Shown: positions 24,386 to 34,120, counted from the stretch's first letter. The stretch is 43,728 nt of DNA from Phycicoccus sp. (GCA_017993715.1 JAGOME010000037.1:1-43728); one strand, 5' to 3'. Program-made: numbers and translations. The notes: generated by a model from the letters alone, not told the origin.

Positions 24386-24391
24386 ACGTTA
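24386..24391 (-). promoter_or_regulatory. -10 element TAACGT of the desulfurase-like gene
   Basis: TAACGT, 6-nt spacer GCGGGC, GTG at 24379 on the minus strand. Leaderless geometry, divergent from ctaC. Confidence 0.6.
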
Positions 24392-24426
24392 TCTGACCCT
24401 GCGCGGACGCGAGGCAACCCATGCAC

Positions 24427-24432
24427 TACTGT
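24427..24432 (+). promoter_or_regulatory. Putative -10 element TACTGT of ctaC
   Basis: TACTGT overlaps the in-frame GTG at 24431, so if used it would start transcription near 24439 and rule that GTG out. This favours GTG 24473 as the ctaC start, with a leader of roughly 35 nt. Confidence 0.45.
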
Positions 24433-24472
24433 GAGGCTTGTCCGATGCCCGTCCTATATCGAGGTGCCGCCG

Positions 24473-25360
24473 GTGCGTCTGCACGACCAGTCCACGCCTC
24501 CCTCAGCCCGTCGCCGAGCCGCTCGGCTCACTGCTTTGGGCGGGGCCGCATTGCTCGTCCTGACGGGCTGTGAGCATGGCGATTTCGTCAACGGGTATCT
24601 GCCTCAGGGCGTGACCGAGGGGGCCGATCGCGTCACCACGTTGTGGGTGTGGGCGTGGATCGCCCTGCTGACTGTCGGAGCGCTCGTCTGGGGGCTGATC
24701 ATCTGGTCGATGGTCGCCTACCGGCGTCGCAAGGGCGACAACGAGTTGCCCGTGCAGCTGCGCTACAACGTGCCGATCGAGATCCTCTACACGGTCGTCC
24801 CGATCTTCATGATCGCCGTCTTCTTCTTCTGGACCGCCAAGGAGGAGGAGGCCCTCGTCGACACCTCGACGCCGGCCGATGTGCACATCAACGTCGTCGG
24901 TAAGCAGTGGAGCTGGGACTTCAACTACCTCGACGACGAGGTCCACGAGGTGGGCCTACAGGCCGTGATGGACGGCCAGCCGGGCGCCGAGGAGACCATC
25001 CCCACCCTCTATCTGCCGGTGGGTAAGCGGGTCGAGTTCTATGTGACCTCACGCGATGTCATCCACAGTTTCTGGGTGCCCGCGTTCCTGACCAAGCTCG
25101 ACATGATCCCCGGCCGCGTCAACACCTTCCAGGTGGTCCCGACGCAGGAAGGGATGTTCAAGGGCAAGTGCGCCGAGTTGTGTGGGGCCTACCACTCCCA
25201 GATGCTCTTCAACGTCAAGATCGTCTCCCAAGCCGAATACGACGCGCACATGGCCGAGCTCGAGGCCAAGGGCCAGACCGGGCTGCTACCCAACGGCGTG
25301 AGCCGTCAGCAGTTGATGCCGGGCCAGGAGTTGCTCCTCCCCGAGAACGCGAGGGACTGA
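24473..25360 (+). CDS. ctaC: Cytochrome c oxidase subunit II
   Basis: Carries the CuA centre that accepts electrons from the bc1-bound cytochrome c domain. The 295 residues have an N-terminal signal-like helix ending in LTGCEHG, a lipobox of the LxGC type. Two membrane helices follow (about residues 55-80 and 100-120 of the precursor), then the periplasmic-side domain with WSWDFNY and the CuA ligands in [15 protein letters not shown]. The start is GTG 24473 with GAGG 8 nt upstream; GTG 24431 would give 309 residues but overlaps a -10 element. First gene of ctaC-ctaD-ctaF: ctaD starts 2 nt after the stop. Confidence 0.95.
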   Translation: MRLHDQSTPPSARRRAARLTALGGAALLVLTGCEHGDFVNGYLPQGVTEGADRVTTLWVWAWIALLTVGALVWGLIIWSMVAYRRRKGDNELPVQLRYNVPIEILYTVVPIFMIAVFFFWTAKEEEALVDTSTPADVHINVVGKQWSWDFNYLDDEVHEVGLQAVMDGQPGAEETIPTLYLPVGKRVEFYVTSRDVIHSFWVPAFLTKLDMIPGRVNTFQVVPTQEGMFKGKCAELCGAYHSQMLFNVKIVSQAEYDAHMAELEAKGQTGLLPNGVSRQQLMPGQELLLPENARD

Positions 25361-25362
25361 CG

Positions 25363-27117
25363 ATGACCGCCGCAACCGAGACCCACACCGTCTACCGGAC
25401 GACCGAGGCAACCCGCACCAAGCGCCTGGCGCCCGGCGTCACGGTCGTGAAGTGGATTACGACGACCGACCACAAGGTGATCGGCAACCTGTACTTCATC
25501 ACGAGTTTCATCTGGTTCCTGCTCGGTGGAGCGATGGCGCTGGTTATCCGCGCTGAGCTCTTCGAGCCGGGTCTGCAGTTGGTGGACAACCCGGATCAGT
25601 TCAACCAGCTGTTCACCATGCACGGCACGATCATGCTGCTGCTGTTCGCGACACCGCTGTTCGCCGGCTTCGCCAACGCCCTGATGCCGCTGCAGATCGG
25701 CGCACCGGACGTCTCGTTCCCACGCCTGAACATGTTCGCCTACTGGCTCTACCTCTTCGGTGGGCTCATCGCTGCGGCGGGCTTCCTCACGCCCACTGGC
25801 GCGGCGGCATTCGGCTGGTTTGCTTACTCCCCGCTCTCGGACTCTTCTTACAGCCCCGGCCTCGGCGGCGACCTGTGGGTCTTCGGCCTGGCCCTGGGTG
25901 GGTTCGGGACGATCCTGGGCGCCGTCAACTTCATGACGACCATCCTGACCATGCGCGCACCGGGCATGACGATGTTCCGGATGCCGATTTTCACGTGGAC
26001 CGTGCTGGTCACCTCGATCCTGGTCCTGCTCATCTTCCCGGCGCTCGCCGCCGCACTGTTTGCCCTGGGCGCTGACCGCAAGTTCGGGGCGCACATCTTT
26101 GACCCCGACAACGGGGGGCCGATGCTGTGGCAGCACATTTTCTGGTTCTTCGGACACCCAGAGGTCTACGTCATCGCGCTGCCGTTCTTCGGGATCATCT
26201 CCGAGGTGCTCCCGGTGTTCTCGCGCAAGCCGATCTTCGGTTACAAGACCCTGGTCTACGCGACCATTGCCATCGCCGCGCTGTCCGTGAGCGTGTGGGC
26301 GCACCACATGTACGCCACCGGGCAGATCCTGTTGCCGTTCTTCGCGATCATGACGATGTTGATCGCGGTCCCCACCGGCGTGAAGTTCTTCAACTGGATC
26401 GGCACGATGTGGAACGGGAAGATCTCGTTCGACACGCCCATGATTTGGGCCCTTGGCTTCCTGGTGACCTTCCTCTTCGGTGGTCTCACCGGTGTCATCC
26501 TGGCCAGCCCCGCGCTGGACTTCCACCTCTCGGATAGCTACTTCGTGGTTGCGCACTTCCACTACGTCATCTTTGGCACGGTGGTGTTCGCGATGTTCGC
26601 CGGCTACTACTTCTGGTGGCCCAAGTTCACCGGGCGGATGCTTGACGAGCGCCTGGGCAAGATCCACTTCTGGATGCTGTTCATCGGTTTCCACACCACC
26701 TTCCTCGTCCAGCATCTGCTGGGCATCTGGGGCATGCCGCGGCGCTACGCCGACTACCTGCCCGAGGACGGATTCACCTTCGGCAACCAGATGTCGACGG
26801 TGGGTGCGGTCATCCTCGGTCTGTCGATGATCCCGTTCTTCCTCAACGTCTGGAAGACCTGGAAGACCGCGCCGATGGTCGACACGGACGACCCGTGGGG
26901 CTACGGCGCGTCGCTCGAGTGGGCGACCTCCTGCCCGCCCCCGCGGCACAACTTCGACTCGATTCCCAAGATCCGATCCGAGCGGCCCGCTTTCGACCTG
27001 CACCACCCGGAGGCCCGGCCGGTGGGTTACGGCCCCGCGGGTTTGTCCAAGATCATGGGCCCGGCCGATCTGCGTTCCGAGTCCACCTCGAGCGCGTCCG
27101 ATAGCAAGGAGAGCTGA
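25363..27117 (+). CDS. ctaD: Cytochrome c oxidase subunit I
   Basis: Catalytic subunit of the aa3 oxidase with hemes a and a3 and CuB. The 584 residues have about twelve membrane helices. Ligands are visible in [12 protein letters not shown] (heme a His), [14 protein letters not shown] (CuB His and the cross-linked Tyr), [10 protein letters not shown] (two CuB His) and [11 protein letters not shown] (heme a3 and a His). The start is ATG 25363, two bases after the ctaC stop with GAGGGA upstream; the much longer frame from 25168 runs through ctaC and is rejected. The cytoplasmic C-terminal tail ([17 protein letters not shown]) is typical of actinobacteria. Confidence 0.97.
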   Translation: MTAATETHTVYRTTEATRTKRLAPGVTVVKWITTTDHKVIGNLYFITSFIWFLLGGAMALVIRAELFEPGLQLVDNPDQFNQLFTMHGTIMLLLFATPLFAGFANALMPLQIGAPDVSFPRLNMFAYWLYLFGGLIAAAGFLTPTGAAAFGWFAYSPLSDSSYSPGLGGDLWVFGLALGGFGTILGAVNFMTTILTMRAPGMTMFRMPIFTWTVLVTSILVLLIFPALAAALFALGADRKFGAHIFDPDNGGPMLWQHIFWFFGHPEVYVIALPFFGIISEVLPVFSRKPIFGYKTLVYATIAIAALSVSVWAHHMYATGQILLPFFAIMTMLIAVPTGVKFFNWIGTMWNGKISFDTPMIWALGFLVTFLFGGLTGVILASPALDFHLSDSYFVVAHFHYVIFGTVVFAMFAGYYFWWPKFTGRMLDERLGKIHFWMLFIGFHTTFLVQHLLGIWGMPRRYADYLPEDGFTFGNQMSTVGAVILGLSMIPFFLNVWKTWKTAPMVDTDDPWGYGASLEWATSCPPPRHNFDSIPKIRSERPAFDLHHPEARPVGYGPAGLSKIMGPADLRSESTSSASDSKES

Positions 27118-27120
27118 CCG

Positions 27121-27537
27121 ATGAAGGCCATGGAGCGCATTGGCGCGCTGGTCGGGATCTTCGGATGGGCAATGGCCATCATTTACGGGCTGTGGACCTC
27201 CGCGTCCCAACCTGATGGGTGGGAGCCGGTTGGCGTCGTCGGGCTCCTCCTCGGTGGGCTCCTGGGATGGATGCTCGCCTGGTACCTGCACATCACCTAC
27301 AAGACCCTCCCGCCGCCGCCGGAGGATGACCCCACCGCGTCCATTGACGAGATCCAGGGCGACTACGGCTTCTTCAGCCCCTATAGCTGGTGGCCGTTGT
27401 GGCTCGCGGCTGCTGCTGCGCTCATGTTCCTCGGACTGGCCGTGGGATGGTGGGTCTTCTTCATTGGTCTCTTCGTCGGGGTCCCGGCGCTGATCGGGTG
27501 GACGTTCGAGTACTGGAAGGGCCCGCACGCCCTCTGA
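27121..27537 (+). CDS. ctaF: Cytochrome c oxidase subunit IV, actinobacterial
   Basis: A 138-residue membrane subunit found with the actinobacterial aa3 oxidase. It has four predicted helices in two pairs (about residues 8-28, 38-60, 92-112, 114-130), a cytoplasmic loop with PPPPEDDPTASIDE and the conserved YGFFSPYSWWPL motif. The ATG at 27121 lies 3 nt after the ctaD stop, so it is the third gene of the operon. Equivalent to Rv2199c of M. tuberculosis. Confidence 0.93.
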   Translation: MKAMERIGALVGIFGWAMAIIYGLWTSASQPDGWEPVGVVGLLLGGLLGWMLAWYLHITYKTLPPPPEDDPTASIDEIQGDYGFFSPYSWWPLWLAAAAALMFLGLAVGWWVFFIGLFVGVPALIGWTFEYWKGPHAL

Positions 27538-27676
27538 GGCTCGGCGTCCCGCTGACCTGGCGAACGGGTCGCGCACTTCGCGGGTCATCGCTCATTCGTG
27601 TTGCGGTTTGGCACCAGTTTTCGGCTCTCCCCGCGTGGCTCGCCCTGGGTTGGGAGGGAGGCTGCGAGGCGGCCCG

Positions 27677-27682
27677 TAGACT
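27677..27682 (+). promoter_or_regulatory. Putative -10 element of the L,D-transpeptidase gene
   Basis: TAGACT, 60 nt before the ATG at 27743, in the 205-bp gap after ctaF. No clear -35 element. GAGGGAG lies in front of the ATG, so this gene uses a normal leader. Confidence 0.35.
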
Positions 27683-27742
27683 GATCGTCCCTGTCGGGCC
27701 CATGCCGAGGCTCGCCAGATCGCAGCGAGGGAGCCAACCGTA

Positions 27743-28960
27743 ATGACCGCCAATTCCGCACGCACCCTGCGAGGGGTCGCCGTGGCGCTGGTGTTTGCGC
27801 TCTGCGCTGCGGGCTGCACGAGCGGGTCGAGCGTGCTTCCCCAGGCCTCGACCTCGGCGAGCACCGAGTCCCCGAGCCCAGTGGTCCCGGCGTCGCTGTC
27901 GGTGACCCCTGCGGATCAGGCCGTCGATGTGTTGCCCTCCGCACACGTGTCGGTGGCTGCCCTATCCGGCAAGGTCGCCAAGGTAACCGTCACCGACGAG
28001 ACAGGCGAGGCCCTCGAGGGGGTTGTCGACTCGGCGGGCACGTGGACCTCGACCCGCAATCTGCGGCCGGCGGCGTCCTACACGATCGCCATCGAGGCCG
28101 TCGGCCCGTCAGGCGCCGAGACGACGGTGACGCAGTCGTTCGCCACTCTCAAACCCAAGACCATTGCCACCTACGGGATCAACTACAGCGGCGCGACAGT
28201 CGGCGTTGGCATGCCGGTCGCGATCCAGTTCGACACGCCAGTGACCACTCCAGAGTTCCGGGCCGAGGTCGAGCGCCTCGTGAGCGTGACCACCGAGCCG
28301 GCAACGGAGGGGGCATGGGGCTGGCTGGACAGCCGCCAGCTCATGTGGCGGCCCAAGGACTACTGGGTGCCCGGCACCAAGGTGACGGTCGATGCGCCGC
28401 TGCGAGGGGTGCAGACTGGTGACGACAAGTGGATCGGGGCCGATGAGAACGGCGGCTTCACCATCGGGGACTCACGGATTTCTACCGTCGACATGTCGAC
28501 CCATCAGATGACGGTCACCCTCAATGGCGCGGTTCAGCGGGTTATCCCCGTGAGCACTGGCAAGCCTGGTGGTGAGACCGAGACCCGAGCCGGGACCAAG
28601 GTCATCATCGAGCGTCAGAGCGAGATCGTCATGGACTCCGCCACCGTCGGCATTCCCGAGGGCGACCCCGGCTACTACAAGATCCCGACCAACTGGAACC
28701 TGCGCGTGACCTGGACCGGGGAGTTCTTGCACTCGGCCCCGTGGTCAGTTGATGCCCAGGGCACCGCCAACGTCTCCCACGGCTGCACCAACATGGCACC
28801 GGACCAGGCGGAGTGGATGTTCAACTTCTCCCGGGCCGGCGACGTCGTGAAGTTCATCGGCGGCGACCGTCCCTTCCTGCCAACCGAGGGCATCGGGGTG
28901 TGGGAGTACTCCTATCAGGGCTGGCAGGGACAGAGCGCGCTGGCCGGGACTAACACCTGA
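27743..28960 (+). CDS. L,D-transpeptidase lipoprotein with Ig-like domains
   Basis: A 405-residue cell-wall enzyme that makes 3-3 cross-links in peptidoglycan. The N-terminal signal peptide ends at the lipobox AAGC (Cys26 region) and is followed by a Ser/Thr-rich linker. Two Ig-like domains of the mycobacterial LdtMt2 type follow (about 50-135 and 145-245). The YkuD catalytic domain (about 250-380) has the active-site SHGCTNM with Cys348. The C-terminal WEYSYQGWQGQ extension resembles that of Ldt enzymes. It sits alone between the two respiratory operons; in M. tuberculosis this spot holds mmpS3 rather than an Ldt gene. Confidence 0.93.
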   Translation: MTANSARTLRGVAVALVFALCAAGCTSGSSVLPQASTSASTESPSPVVPASLSVTPADQAVDVLPSAHVSVAALSGKVAKVTVTDETGEALEGVVDSAGTWTSTRNLRPAASYTIAIEAVGPSGAETTVTQSFATLKPKTIATYGINYSGATVGVGMPVAIQFDTPVTTPEFRAEVERLVSVTTEPATEGAWGWLDSRQLMWRPKDYWVPGTKVTVDAPLRGVQTGDDKWIGADENGGFTIGDSRISTVDMSTHQMTVTLNGAVQRVIPVSTGKPGGETETRAGTKVIIERQSEIVMDSATVGIPEGDPGYYKIPTNWNLRVTWTGEFLHSAPWSVDAQGTANVSHGCTNMAPDQAEWMFNFSRAGDVVKFIGGDRPFLPTEGIGVWEYSYQGWQGQSALAGTNT

Positions 28961-28981
28961 CTCCAGCTCCTCAGGACCTCT

Positions 28982-28995
28982 GGGGGTTCACCCCC
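28982..28995. terminator. Weak hairpin between convergent genes
   Basis: GGGGG-TTCA-CCCCC at 28982-28995, overlapping the stop codon of the zincin gene and lying just after the L,D-transpeptidase stop. The short stem makes this tentative. Confidence 0.3.
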
Positions 28996-29341
28996 AACCC
29001 AGGGCATGCAGGCGCTCGTCGTCGATGCCGAAATGGTGGGCAATCTCGTGCACCACGGTGATAGTCACCTCGTCACGCAGCTCGTCGAGGTCCGTGCACA
29101 TCCGGGACAGCGGACCGCGAAACAGCAGGATCCGATCCGGTAGTGACCCCGCCCCCCAGCCGGCGTCCCGCTCGGTCAGCGGGACGCCTTCGTAGAGTCC
29201 CAGCAGGTCGGGGTCATCGGGGTCGGGCTCGTCCTCGACCAGGAAGACGACATTGTCCAACAGGGCCATGAGACCCGCCGGCACCTCGTCCAGGGCCTCA
29301 CCGACGAGATCCTCGAATGCCGCGGGGCTGATCATCACCAC
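28988..29341 (-). CDS. Zincin-like metallopeptidase family protein
   Basis: A 117-residue protein of the short PF06262-type (DUF1025) metallopeptidase family. The metal motif is VVHEIAHHFGIDDERL, an HExxHxxGxxD-type site at about residues 97-108. The acidic central region (VEDEPDPDDPDLLG) and the PLTERD and ILLFRGPL segments are family hallmarks. No signal peptide. Substrate unknown. It is divergent from the DUF167 gene with only 18 bp between starts. In-frame ATGs at 29341 and 29335 are both possible. Confidence 0.88.
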   Translation of the reverse strand: MVMISPAAFEDLVGEALDEVPAGLMALLDNVVFLVEDEPDPDDPDLLGLYEGVPLTERDAGWGAGSLPDRILLFRGPLSRMCTDLDELRDEVTITVVHEIAHHFGIDDERLHALGWG

Positions 29342-29359
29342 AGGCCTCAGCCTGCCATC

Positions 29360-29653
29360 ATGGAGGCCATGCTGCGGGTGACCATTCGTGTTCGTCCTGG
29401 TGCGGCGCGTCCCGGCGTCGGGGGAGCGTATGGCGCCGAGGATCCGCCGACGCTGCTCGTGTCGGTGGCCGCGCGCCCGGTCGATGGCGCGGCCAATGAG
29501 GCCGTGGTCTCAGCAGTGGCCAAGGCCTTTGGGCTCCGTCCCCGCCAGGTGGTCTTGGTGTCCGGGCAGCGATCTCGCACGAAGGTCCTGGATCTGGATA
29601 TCGACCCGCAGAGTGGCCACGCCCAACTGGCCCAGCTCCTTGCTGTCTCTTAG
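29360..29653 (+). CDS. DUF167 (YggU-like) family protein
   Basis: A 97-residue small protein. The core has VTIRVRPGAARPGVGG, LLVSVAARPVDGAANEAVVSAVAKAFGL and VLVSGQRSRTKVLDLD, the conserved family pattern. The fold is known from structural genomics but the function is not established. ATG 29360 or 29369 can serve as start; neither has a good ribosome binding site. It is convergent with qcrB across a strong hairpin. Confidence 0.88.
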   Translation: MEAMLRVTIRVRPGAARPGVGGAYGAEDPPTLLVSVAARPVDGAANEAVVSAVAKAFGLRPRQVVLVSGQRSRTKVLDLDIDPQSGHAQLAQLLAVS

Positions 29654-29679
29654 CGCCCTGCCGACCCAGTTACCCACGC

Positions 29680-29720
29680 GAGAATGCCGTGTGCCCCAAT
29701 GGGGAGCACACGGCATTCTC
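29680..29720. terminator. Long hairpin terminator between DUF167 and qcrB
   Basis: GAGAATGCCGTGTG (29680-29693) pairs perfectly with CACACGGCATTCTC (29707-29720), 14 bp. Inner CCCC/GGGG pairs surround an AAT loop with a two-base AG bulge. It lies 13 bp before the qcrB stop, between convergent genes. Each arm contains one copy of the GGCATTC/GAATGCC heptamer. Confidence 0.8.
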
Positions 29721-29733
29721 GGTGGTTGTCCTG

Positions 29734-31461
29734 CTAGTGCTTGGCCGGGCCCTCGACGAGCTGGGCGTCCGAGGACGACTCCAGGGCCTCGTGGCCATGG
29801 CCGTCATGATGGGCCGCCTCAAGCTCTGCCGGAGTGACCGGGTTGACATGGTCACCGAAGTAGAAGTGCCAGAGGCGACTGCGCCGTTGCTCGGAGCGTG
29901 CAGCCTTGCGCGACACCCCGTGACCGTCGGTGGCCGCCGGCAGTTGGAGGGGCTCGATGGCGTCATGCTGGACCAACACCCAGCGCTCGTCCGCCGACAG
30001 CGGCTCGTGACGCTCGAAGTACTGGCCATCTCCGGTGCGGATGATGGTGCCGGTTTCTCGGCCGTGCAGCACCGAGTTGCGATCTCGTCGTTGGAGCGAG
30101 AGACAGATGCGCTTTGTGCACCAGAAGGCCAGCGGCGGCAGGATGAACAAGCCGAACTGGAAGAAGTGCGTGATGTCGTTGATCGACATATTCAGCTTGA
30201 TCGCCATGATGTCGTTGCCCGCCGCAAACATGAAGATCGTGTACGCGGTGATGGCGAAGGCGCCGATCGCGGTCCGGGTCGGGGCGTTGTACGGGCGGTC
30301 GAGCAGGTGGTGCTCACGGGTGTCGCCCGTGACCCACCGTTCGACAAACGGGTAGATCGCCATGACGCCATAGACCAGTGGCAGCAGCACGAGCGAGCCC
30401 AGGGCCACGTTAAGGCTAAGCGTCCATCGATCGAAGATGACGAACTCGAGCCACTTGGGCGTGATGCGCAGAGCCCCGTCGGCGAAGCCCATGTACCAGT
30501 CCGGCTGGGAACCTGCGGTCACGGGGGAGGGGTCGTAGGGGCCGTAAGCCCACACGGCGTTGATGGTGACCAGCGACGAGATCAGGGCGATCACACCGAA
30601 GACGATGAAGAAGAAGCCACCGGCCTTGGCGGCATACACCGGCATGACCGGGAAGCCCACGACGTTGTTGTTGGTCCGGCCCGGGCCGGGGAACTGCGTG
30701 TGCTTCTGCAGCGCGACCAACACGATGTGGGCGGTGAACAGCCCGATCAGGATGGCCGGGATGAGTAGCACGTGAGCGGAGTACAGCCGCGGAATGATCA
30801 TCTCGCCGGGGAACGGCCCACCAAAAATGCCCCACGCGATGTAGGAGCCGACAATCGGCGCCGACTGCACGAAGCCCTCCATGGCGCGAATACCCGTGCC
30901 CGAGAGCAGGTCGTCGGGCAGTGAGTAGCCGGCGAAGCCTTCGACGATCGCCAGCAGCGCCAGGATCGAGCCGATGACCCAGTTGAGCTCACGCGGCTTG
31001 CGGAAGGCGCCGGTGAAGAACACCCGGAACATGTGCACGGTTACAGCGACGACAAACATCAGCGCGGCCCAGTGGTGGATCTGGCGAATCAGCAGGCCAC
31101 CGCGGACGTCGAAGGAGATGTGCAGCGTAGAGGCGTAGGCCTCGGACATGCCGACGCCGCGCAGCGGCCCGTAGGAGCCGTCGTAGATCGTGTGTCCGGC
31201 GCTCGGGATGAACCAGAGCGTGAGGAACGCGCCCGTGATCAGACAGATGATCATCGAGTACATGGCGATCTCGCCCAGCATGAAGGACCAGTGGTCCGGG
31301 AAGACCTTCTTGAGCAGGTACGAGACACCCTTGGCTGCGCCGGTGCGGTCGTCGACCCAACCTGCCACCCCGCCAATCTTGCGTGCCCCAGCGCTGTGCG
31401 GCGCCTTGACCGGTGTGTCACCGGTGCGCAGGCCGTCGGCGGGGCGAACAGACGTGCTCAT
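29734..31461 (-). CDS. qcrB: Cytochrome bc1 complex cytochrome b subunit
   Basis: Membrane subunit of complex III oxidising menaquinol. The 575 residues carry eight or nine helices. The heme-ligand histidine pairs can be seen in RQIHHWAALMFVVAVTVHMFR and, on the next helix, YSAHVLLIPAILIGLFTAHI. The Qo-site region is near YGPYDPSPVTAGSQPDWYMGF. A long charged C-terminal tail (about residues 430-575, His- and Glu-rich at the end) is an actinobacterial feature. Its ATG overlaps the qcrA stop by one base (TGATG). Last gene of ctaE-qcrC-qcrA-qcrB. Confidence 0.96.
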   Translation of the reverse strand: MSTSVRPADGLRTGDTPVKAPHSAGARKIGGVAGWVDDRTGAAKGVSYLLKKVFPDHWSFMLGEIAMYSMIICLITGAFLTLWFIPSAGHTIYDGSYGPLRGVGMSEAYASTLHISFDVRGGLLIRQIHHWAALMFVVAVTVHMFRVFFTGAFRKPRELNWVIGSILALLAIVEGFAGYSLPDDLLSGTGIRAMEGFVQSAPIVGSYIAWGIFGGPFPGEMIIPRLYSAHVLLIPAILIGLFTAHIVLVALQKHTQFPGPGRTNNNVVGFPVMPVYAAKAGGFFFIVFGVIALISSLVTINAVWAYGPYDPSPVTAGSQPDWYMGFADGALRITPKWLEFVIFDRWTLSLNVALGSLVLLPLVYGVMAIYPFVERWVTGDTREHHLLDRPYNAPTRTAIGAFAITAYTIFMFAAGNDIMAIKLNMSINDITHFFQFGLFILPPLAFWCTKRICLSLQRRDRNSVLHGRETGTIIRTGDGQYFERHEPLSADERWVLVQHDAIEPLQLPAATDGHGVSRKAARSEQRRSRLWHFYFGDHVNPVTPAELEAAHHDGHGHEALESSSDAQLVEGPAKH

Positions 31462-32621
31462 CAGGAACGCTCCCAGAAGCTCGGGCCCACGGCTTCGTCG
31501 AAGCCTTGGGCGGAGACGAGATAGCCCTCGTCGTCGACGGTGATCTTCAGTTGCGGCAGGGCGCGGTCGGCCGGGCCGAAGATGACCTTGCAGTCATCGG
31601 TCACGTCGAAGGTCGACTGGTGACACGGGCAGAGCAGGTGATGGGTCTGCTGCTCGTAGAGGCCGACAGGGCAGCCAACGTGGGTGCAGATCTTGCTGTA
31701 CGCCACGATGCCCTGGTAGCCCCATTCCTTTTCCTTGTCCGACTTGATGTCGTCGGGGTCCAGACGCATGACCAAGACGGCGGCCTTGGCCTTCTCCTCC
31801 AGGACGCCGTGCTCAAGGTCGAGCAGGCCCTCGGGGAGAACGTGGACGACGGAACCGATGGTGATCTCGTCGGCGCGGATCGGTGTGTTCTGGGGGTCAC
31901 GCATGAGCCGCAGGGGCTGGAAGGTGACCTCCTCGTGGGAGGTGGTGTTGGGGCCGCCGTCCCAGAAGGTCTTGCGGAACGAGTCCGCGGGCGACTCCCA
32001 GGGGGCCAGACCACCGATCACCGGGAGGATGACCGGGACGGCGAACAGGCCCAGGGCGCCACCCAGGGTGTACTTGATGAACGGCCGGCGCATGAGCTGG
32101 GACTTCTCCCCGCCCTCCACCGTCACGATGTCGACGAACCCGGCGCGCACGGAGTCGTCACTGCGCATCGGATGGCGTTCTTCGACGACCTCCTCGTCGG
32201 GCATGAGCGTCTTGGCCCAGTGCACCGCCCCGAAGCCGATCCCGAGCAGAGCCATCGCCGTGAAGACGCCGAGCAGGACGTGCTGGTAGCCCATCTCGCC
32301 GATGAACAGGACATACACGCTGGAGTGCAGGTCCGCGGCGAAGTAGGTGATGACGAACCCGACAGTGCCGATGATCGAGAGCAAGAACAGGGTGCCGACC
32401 TGACGCTCGGCGCGCTTGGCCGCGTCCTCGCTGAGGTCGGTCGTGCGGGCGATGTGCGCTGGCAGCCCCGGATTGGTGAAGCGCTCCGGAATGCCGCCCG
32501 TGCCGGCGACGTGGCCTTGGTCCAGGCGGACCAGGCCGGAGTCCTGGGGGTGATCCTGCTCGGTCATCGGGTCATCGATCCTGTCGACGGGCGGAAGAGA
32601 GGACAGTCGCTCATGGGTCAC
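31461..32621 (-). CDS. qcrA: Cytochrome bc1 complex Rieske iron-sulfur subunit
   Basis: A 386-residue Rieske subunit moving electrons from menaquinol to cytochrome cc. The 2Fe-2S ligands are in CTHVGCPVGL and CPCHQSTFDV. An insert between the two motifs (YEQQTHHLL) and three membrane helices (about 65-85, 100-120 and 185-210) are the known actinobacterial arrangement. Start choice: GTG 32621 overlaps the qcrC stop (GTGA), giving translational coupling; ATG 32567 is an alternative that would remove 18 residues. It ends in a one-base overlap with qcrB. Confidence 0.95.
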   Translation of the reverse strand: MTHERLSSLPPVDRIDDPMTEQDHPQDSGLVRLDQGHVAGTGGIPERFTNPGLPAHIARTTDLSEDAAKRAERQVGTLFLLSIIGTVGFVITYFAADLHSSVYVLFIGEMGYQHVLLGVFTAMALLGIGFGAVHWAKTLMPDEEVVEERHPMRSDDSVRAGFVDIVTVEGGEKSQLMRRPFIKYTLGGALGLFAVPVILPVIGGLAPWESPADSFRKTFWDGGPNTTSHEEVTFQPLRLMRDPQNTPIRADEITIGSVVHVLPEGLLDLEHGVLEEKAKAAVLVMRLDPDDIKSDKEKEWGYQGIVAYSKICTHVGCPVGLYEQQTHHLLCPCHQSTFDVTDDCKVIFGPADRALPQLKITVDDEGYLVSAQGFDEAVGPSFWERS

Positions 32622-33424
32622 GCAGCCTTGGAGCCGAGCCAGACGGCGCAGCCGATCATGATCCCGAGCCCGAAGACCCAGGCGAAAAGTCCCTCGGAGA
32701 CGGGGCCGAGGGCGCCGAGCGTCATGCCGCCGGGCTTGGGCGCCTCGTCGATGGTGGTGAGGAAGGCGATGACGTCGCGCTTGTCCTCGGGTGTGAGGGT
32801 CATGTCATTGAAGACCGGCATGCTCTGGGGCCCGGTGTCCATGGCCTCGTACATGTGCGTGGGGGTGACACCCATGAGCGAGGGGGCGTACTTACCTCGC
32901 GTGAGGGCGCCTCCGGCGCCGGAGGAGTTGTGGCACATGGCGCAGTTGACCCGGAAGATGTCGCCGCCGCGAGCAACGTCACCGAGTGCCGGGTCGACCG
33001 CCTCGTCGGACGGGATGGCAGGCCCGGGGGCCAGGCTGGCGATGTAGTCGCCGATGGCCGAGATCTCCTCATCGGAGAACTTGATGACGTCCGAGCGTCC
33101 GGCCTGGGCACCAGGCGCCCGCATCGGCATGCGGCCTGTCCCCATCTGGAAGTCGACCGATGCGGCCCCGACCCCCGCGAGCGACGGACCAGCGATGGTG
33201 TCACCGTTACCGGTGGCGCGACCCTCGGCATTCAGGCCGTGGCAGGAGGCGCAGTTGGCCTGGAAGAGCTGCTTGCCCAACTCGACCTTGTCGGCCGAGA
33301 TTGTGGCGGCCTCGGCCGGACGGGGGGCGATGGCGGCATACGCGGAGCCCATCGCAACCAGGGCGAGTAGGAGCAGGATGGCGATCGCGGCCGGGTGTCG
33401 GCGGCGGGCTGCCAGTGCGTTCAC
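32618..33424 (-). CDS. qcrC: Cytochrome bc1 complex diheme cytochrome c subunit
   Basis: A 268-residue diheme cytochrome cc, replacing soluble cytochrome c in actinobacteria. Two CxxCH heme motifs are present: CASCH at residues 58-62 and CAMCH near 158. An N-terminal signal/anchor helix (about 13-31) and a C-terminal membrane helix (about 245-262) flank them. It delivers electrons directly to CuA of CtaC in the III-IV supercomplex. It starts at GTG 33424, 27 bp after the ctaE stop on the same strand. Confidence 0.96.
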   Translation of the reverse strand: MNALAARRRHPAAIAILLLLALVAMGSAYAAIAPRPAEAATISADKVELGKQLFQANCASCHGLNAEGRATGNGDTIAGPSLAGVGAASVDFQMGTGRMPMRAPGAQAGRSDVIKFSDEEISAIGDYIASLAPGPAIPSDEAVDPALGDVARGGDIFRVNCAMCHNSSGAGGALTRGKYAPSLMGVTPTHMYEAMDTGPQSMPVFNDMTLTPEDKRDVIAFLTTIDEAPKPGGMTLGALGPVSEGLFAWVFGLGIMIGCAVWLGSKAA

Positions 33425-33451
33425 GAGGTTCTCTTTCGTCCGGATCCAGGG

Positions 33452-34120
33452 TCAGACGGGGGGCAGCAGGTAGATCGTCGCGAAGAGCGCGATCCACACG
33501 ACGTCGACGAAGTGCCAGTAGTAGGAGGTGACGATCGCACCGGCCTCCTGGGCCCGCGAGTAGCGACGCGCCGTAAAGGTGCGACCGATGATCAGCAGGA
33601 AGGCGATGAGCCCGCCGGTGACGTGCAAGCCGTGGAACCCGGTCGCCAGGTAGAAGATCGAGCCGAACGAGTCGGAGGACAGAGTCACGCCTTCGCTGAC
33701 CAGCGTGGCGTACTCAAGGACCTGACCGGCGACGAAGATCGATCCGAAGATGTAGGTCAGGACGTACCACTCGCGCATGCCCCAGGACCCGACCTGGAGC
33801 AGGGAGCCGGTACGAGCGGCCTGGCCGTGCTCGGCCTTGAGCACTCCGAGCTGGCACCACACCGAGCTCACGACGAGGATCACGGTGTTGACGGTGGCGA
33901 ACGGGATGTTGAGGATCCCGACGCGCTCGGTCCACAACTCGGGCGAGTGGCCCTTGAGGGTGAAATAGAACGCGAAGAGCGCAGCGAAGAACATCAGCTC
34001 GCTCGACAACCACACCATGGTGCCTACGGCCACCATGTTGGGTCGGGTTGCGGGACCCTGTCCCGGGATGCTCGGGACCACGCCCGAAGCCTGCTTGTTC
34101 GTCATCGCCGCTGTCGCCAC
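33452..34120 (-). CDS. ctaE: Cytochrome c oxidase subunit III
   Basis: A 222-residue membrane subunit of the aa3 oxidase with five predicted helices, as in the short actinobacterial form. Family segments are [25 protein letters not shown]-like [22 protein letters not shown] and [14 protein letters not shown]. The start is GTG 34120 (VATAAMTNK), chosen because CATAAT lies 6 nt upstream; the in-frame extension to 34318 is antisense to the next gene. First gene of ctaE-qcrC-qcrA-qcrB. Confidence 0.95.
   Translation of the reverse strand: MATAAMTNKQASGVVPSIPGQGPATRPNMVAVGTMVWLSSELMFFAALFAFYFTLKGHSPELWTERVGILNIPFATVNTVILVVSSVWCQLGVLKAEHGQAARTGSLLQVGSWGMREWYVLTYIFGSIFVAGQVLEYATLVSEGVTLSSDSFGSIFYLATGFHGLHVTGGLIAFLLIIGRTFTARRYSRAQEAGAIVTSYYWHFVDVVWIALFATIYLLPPV

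Noticed and set aside
25306-27588. 760-codon open frame antisense to ctaD and ctaF
   Set aside because: Composition artefact; very Arg/Glu/His-rich translation opposite strongly conserved oxidase genes.
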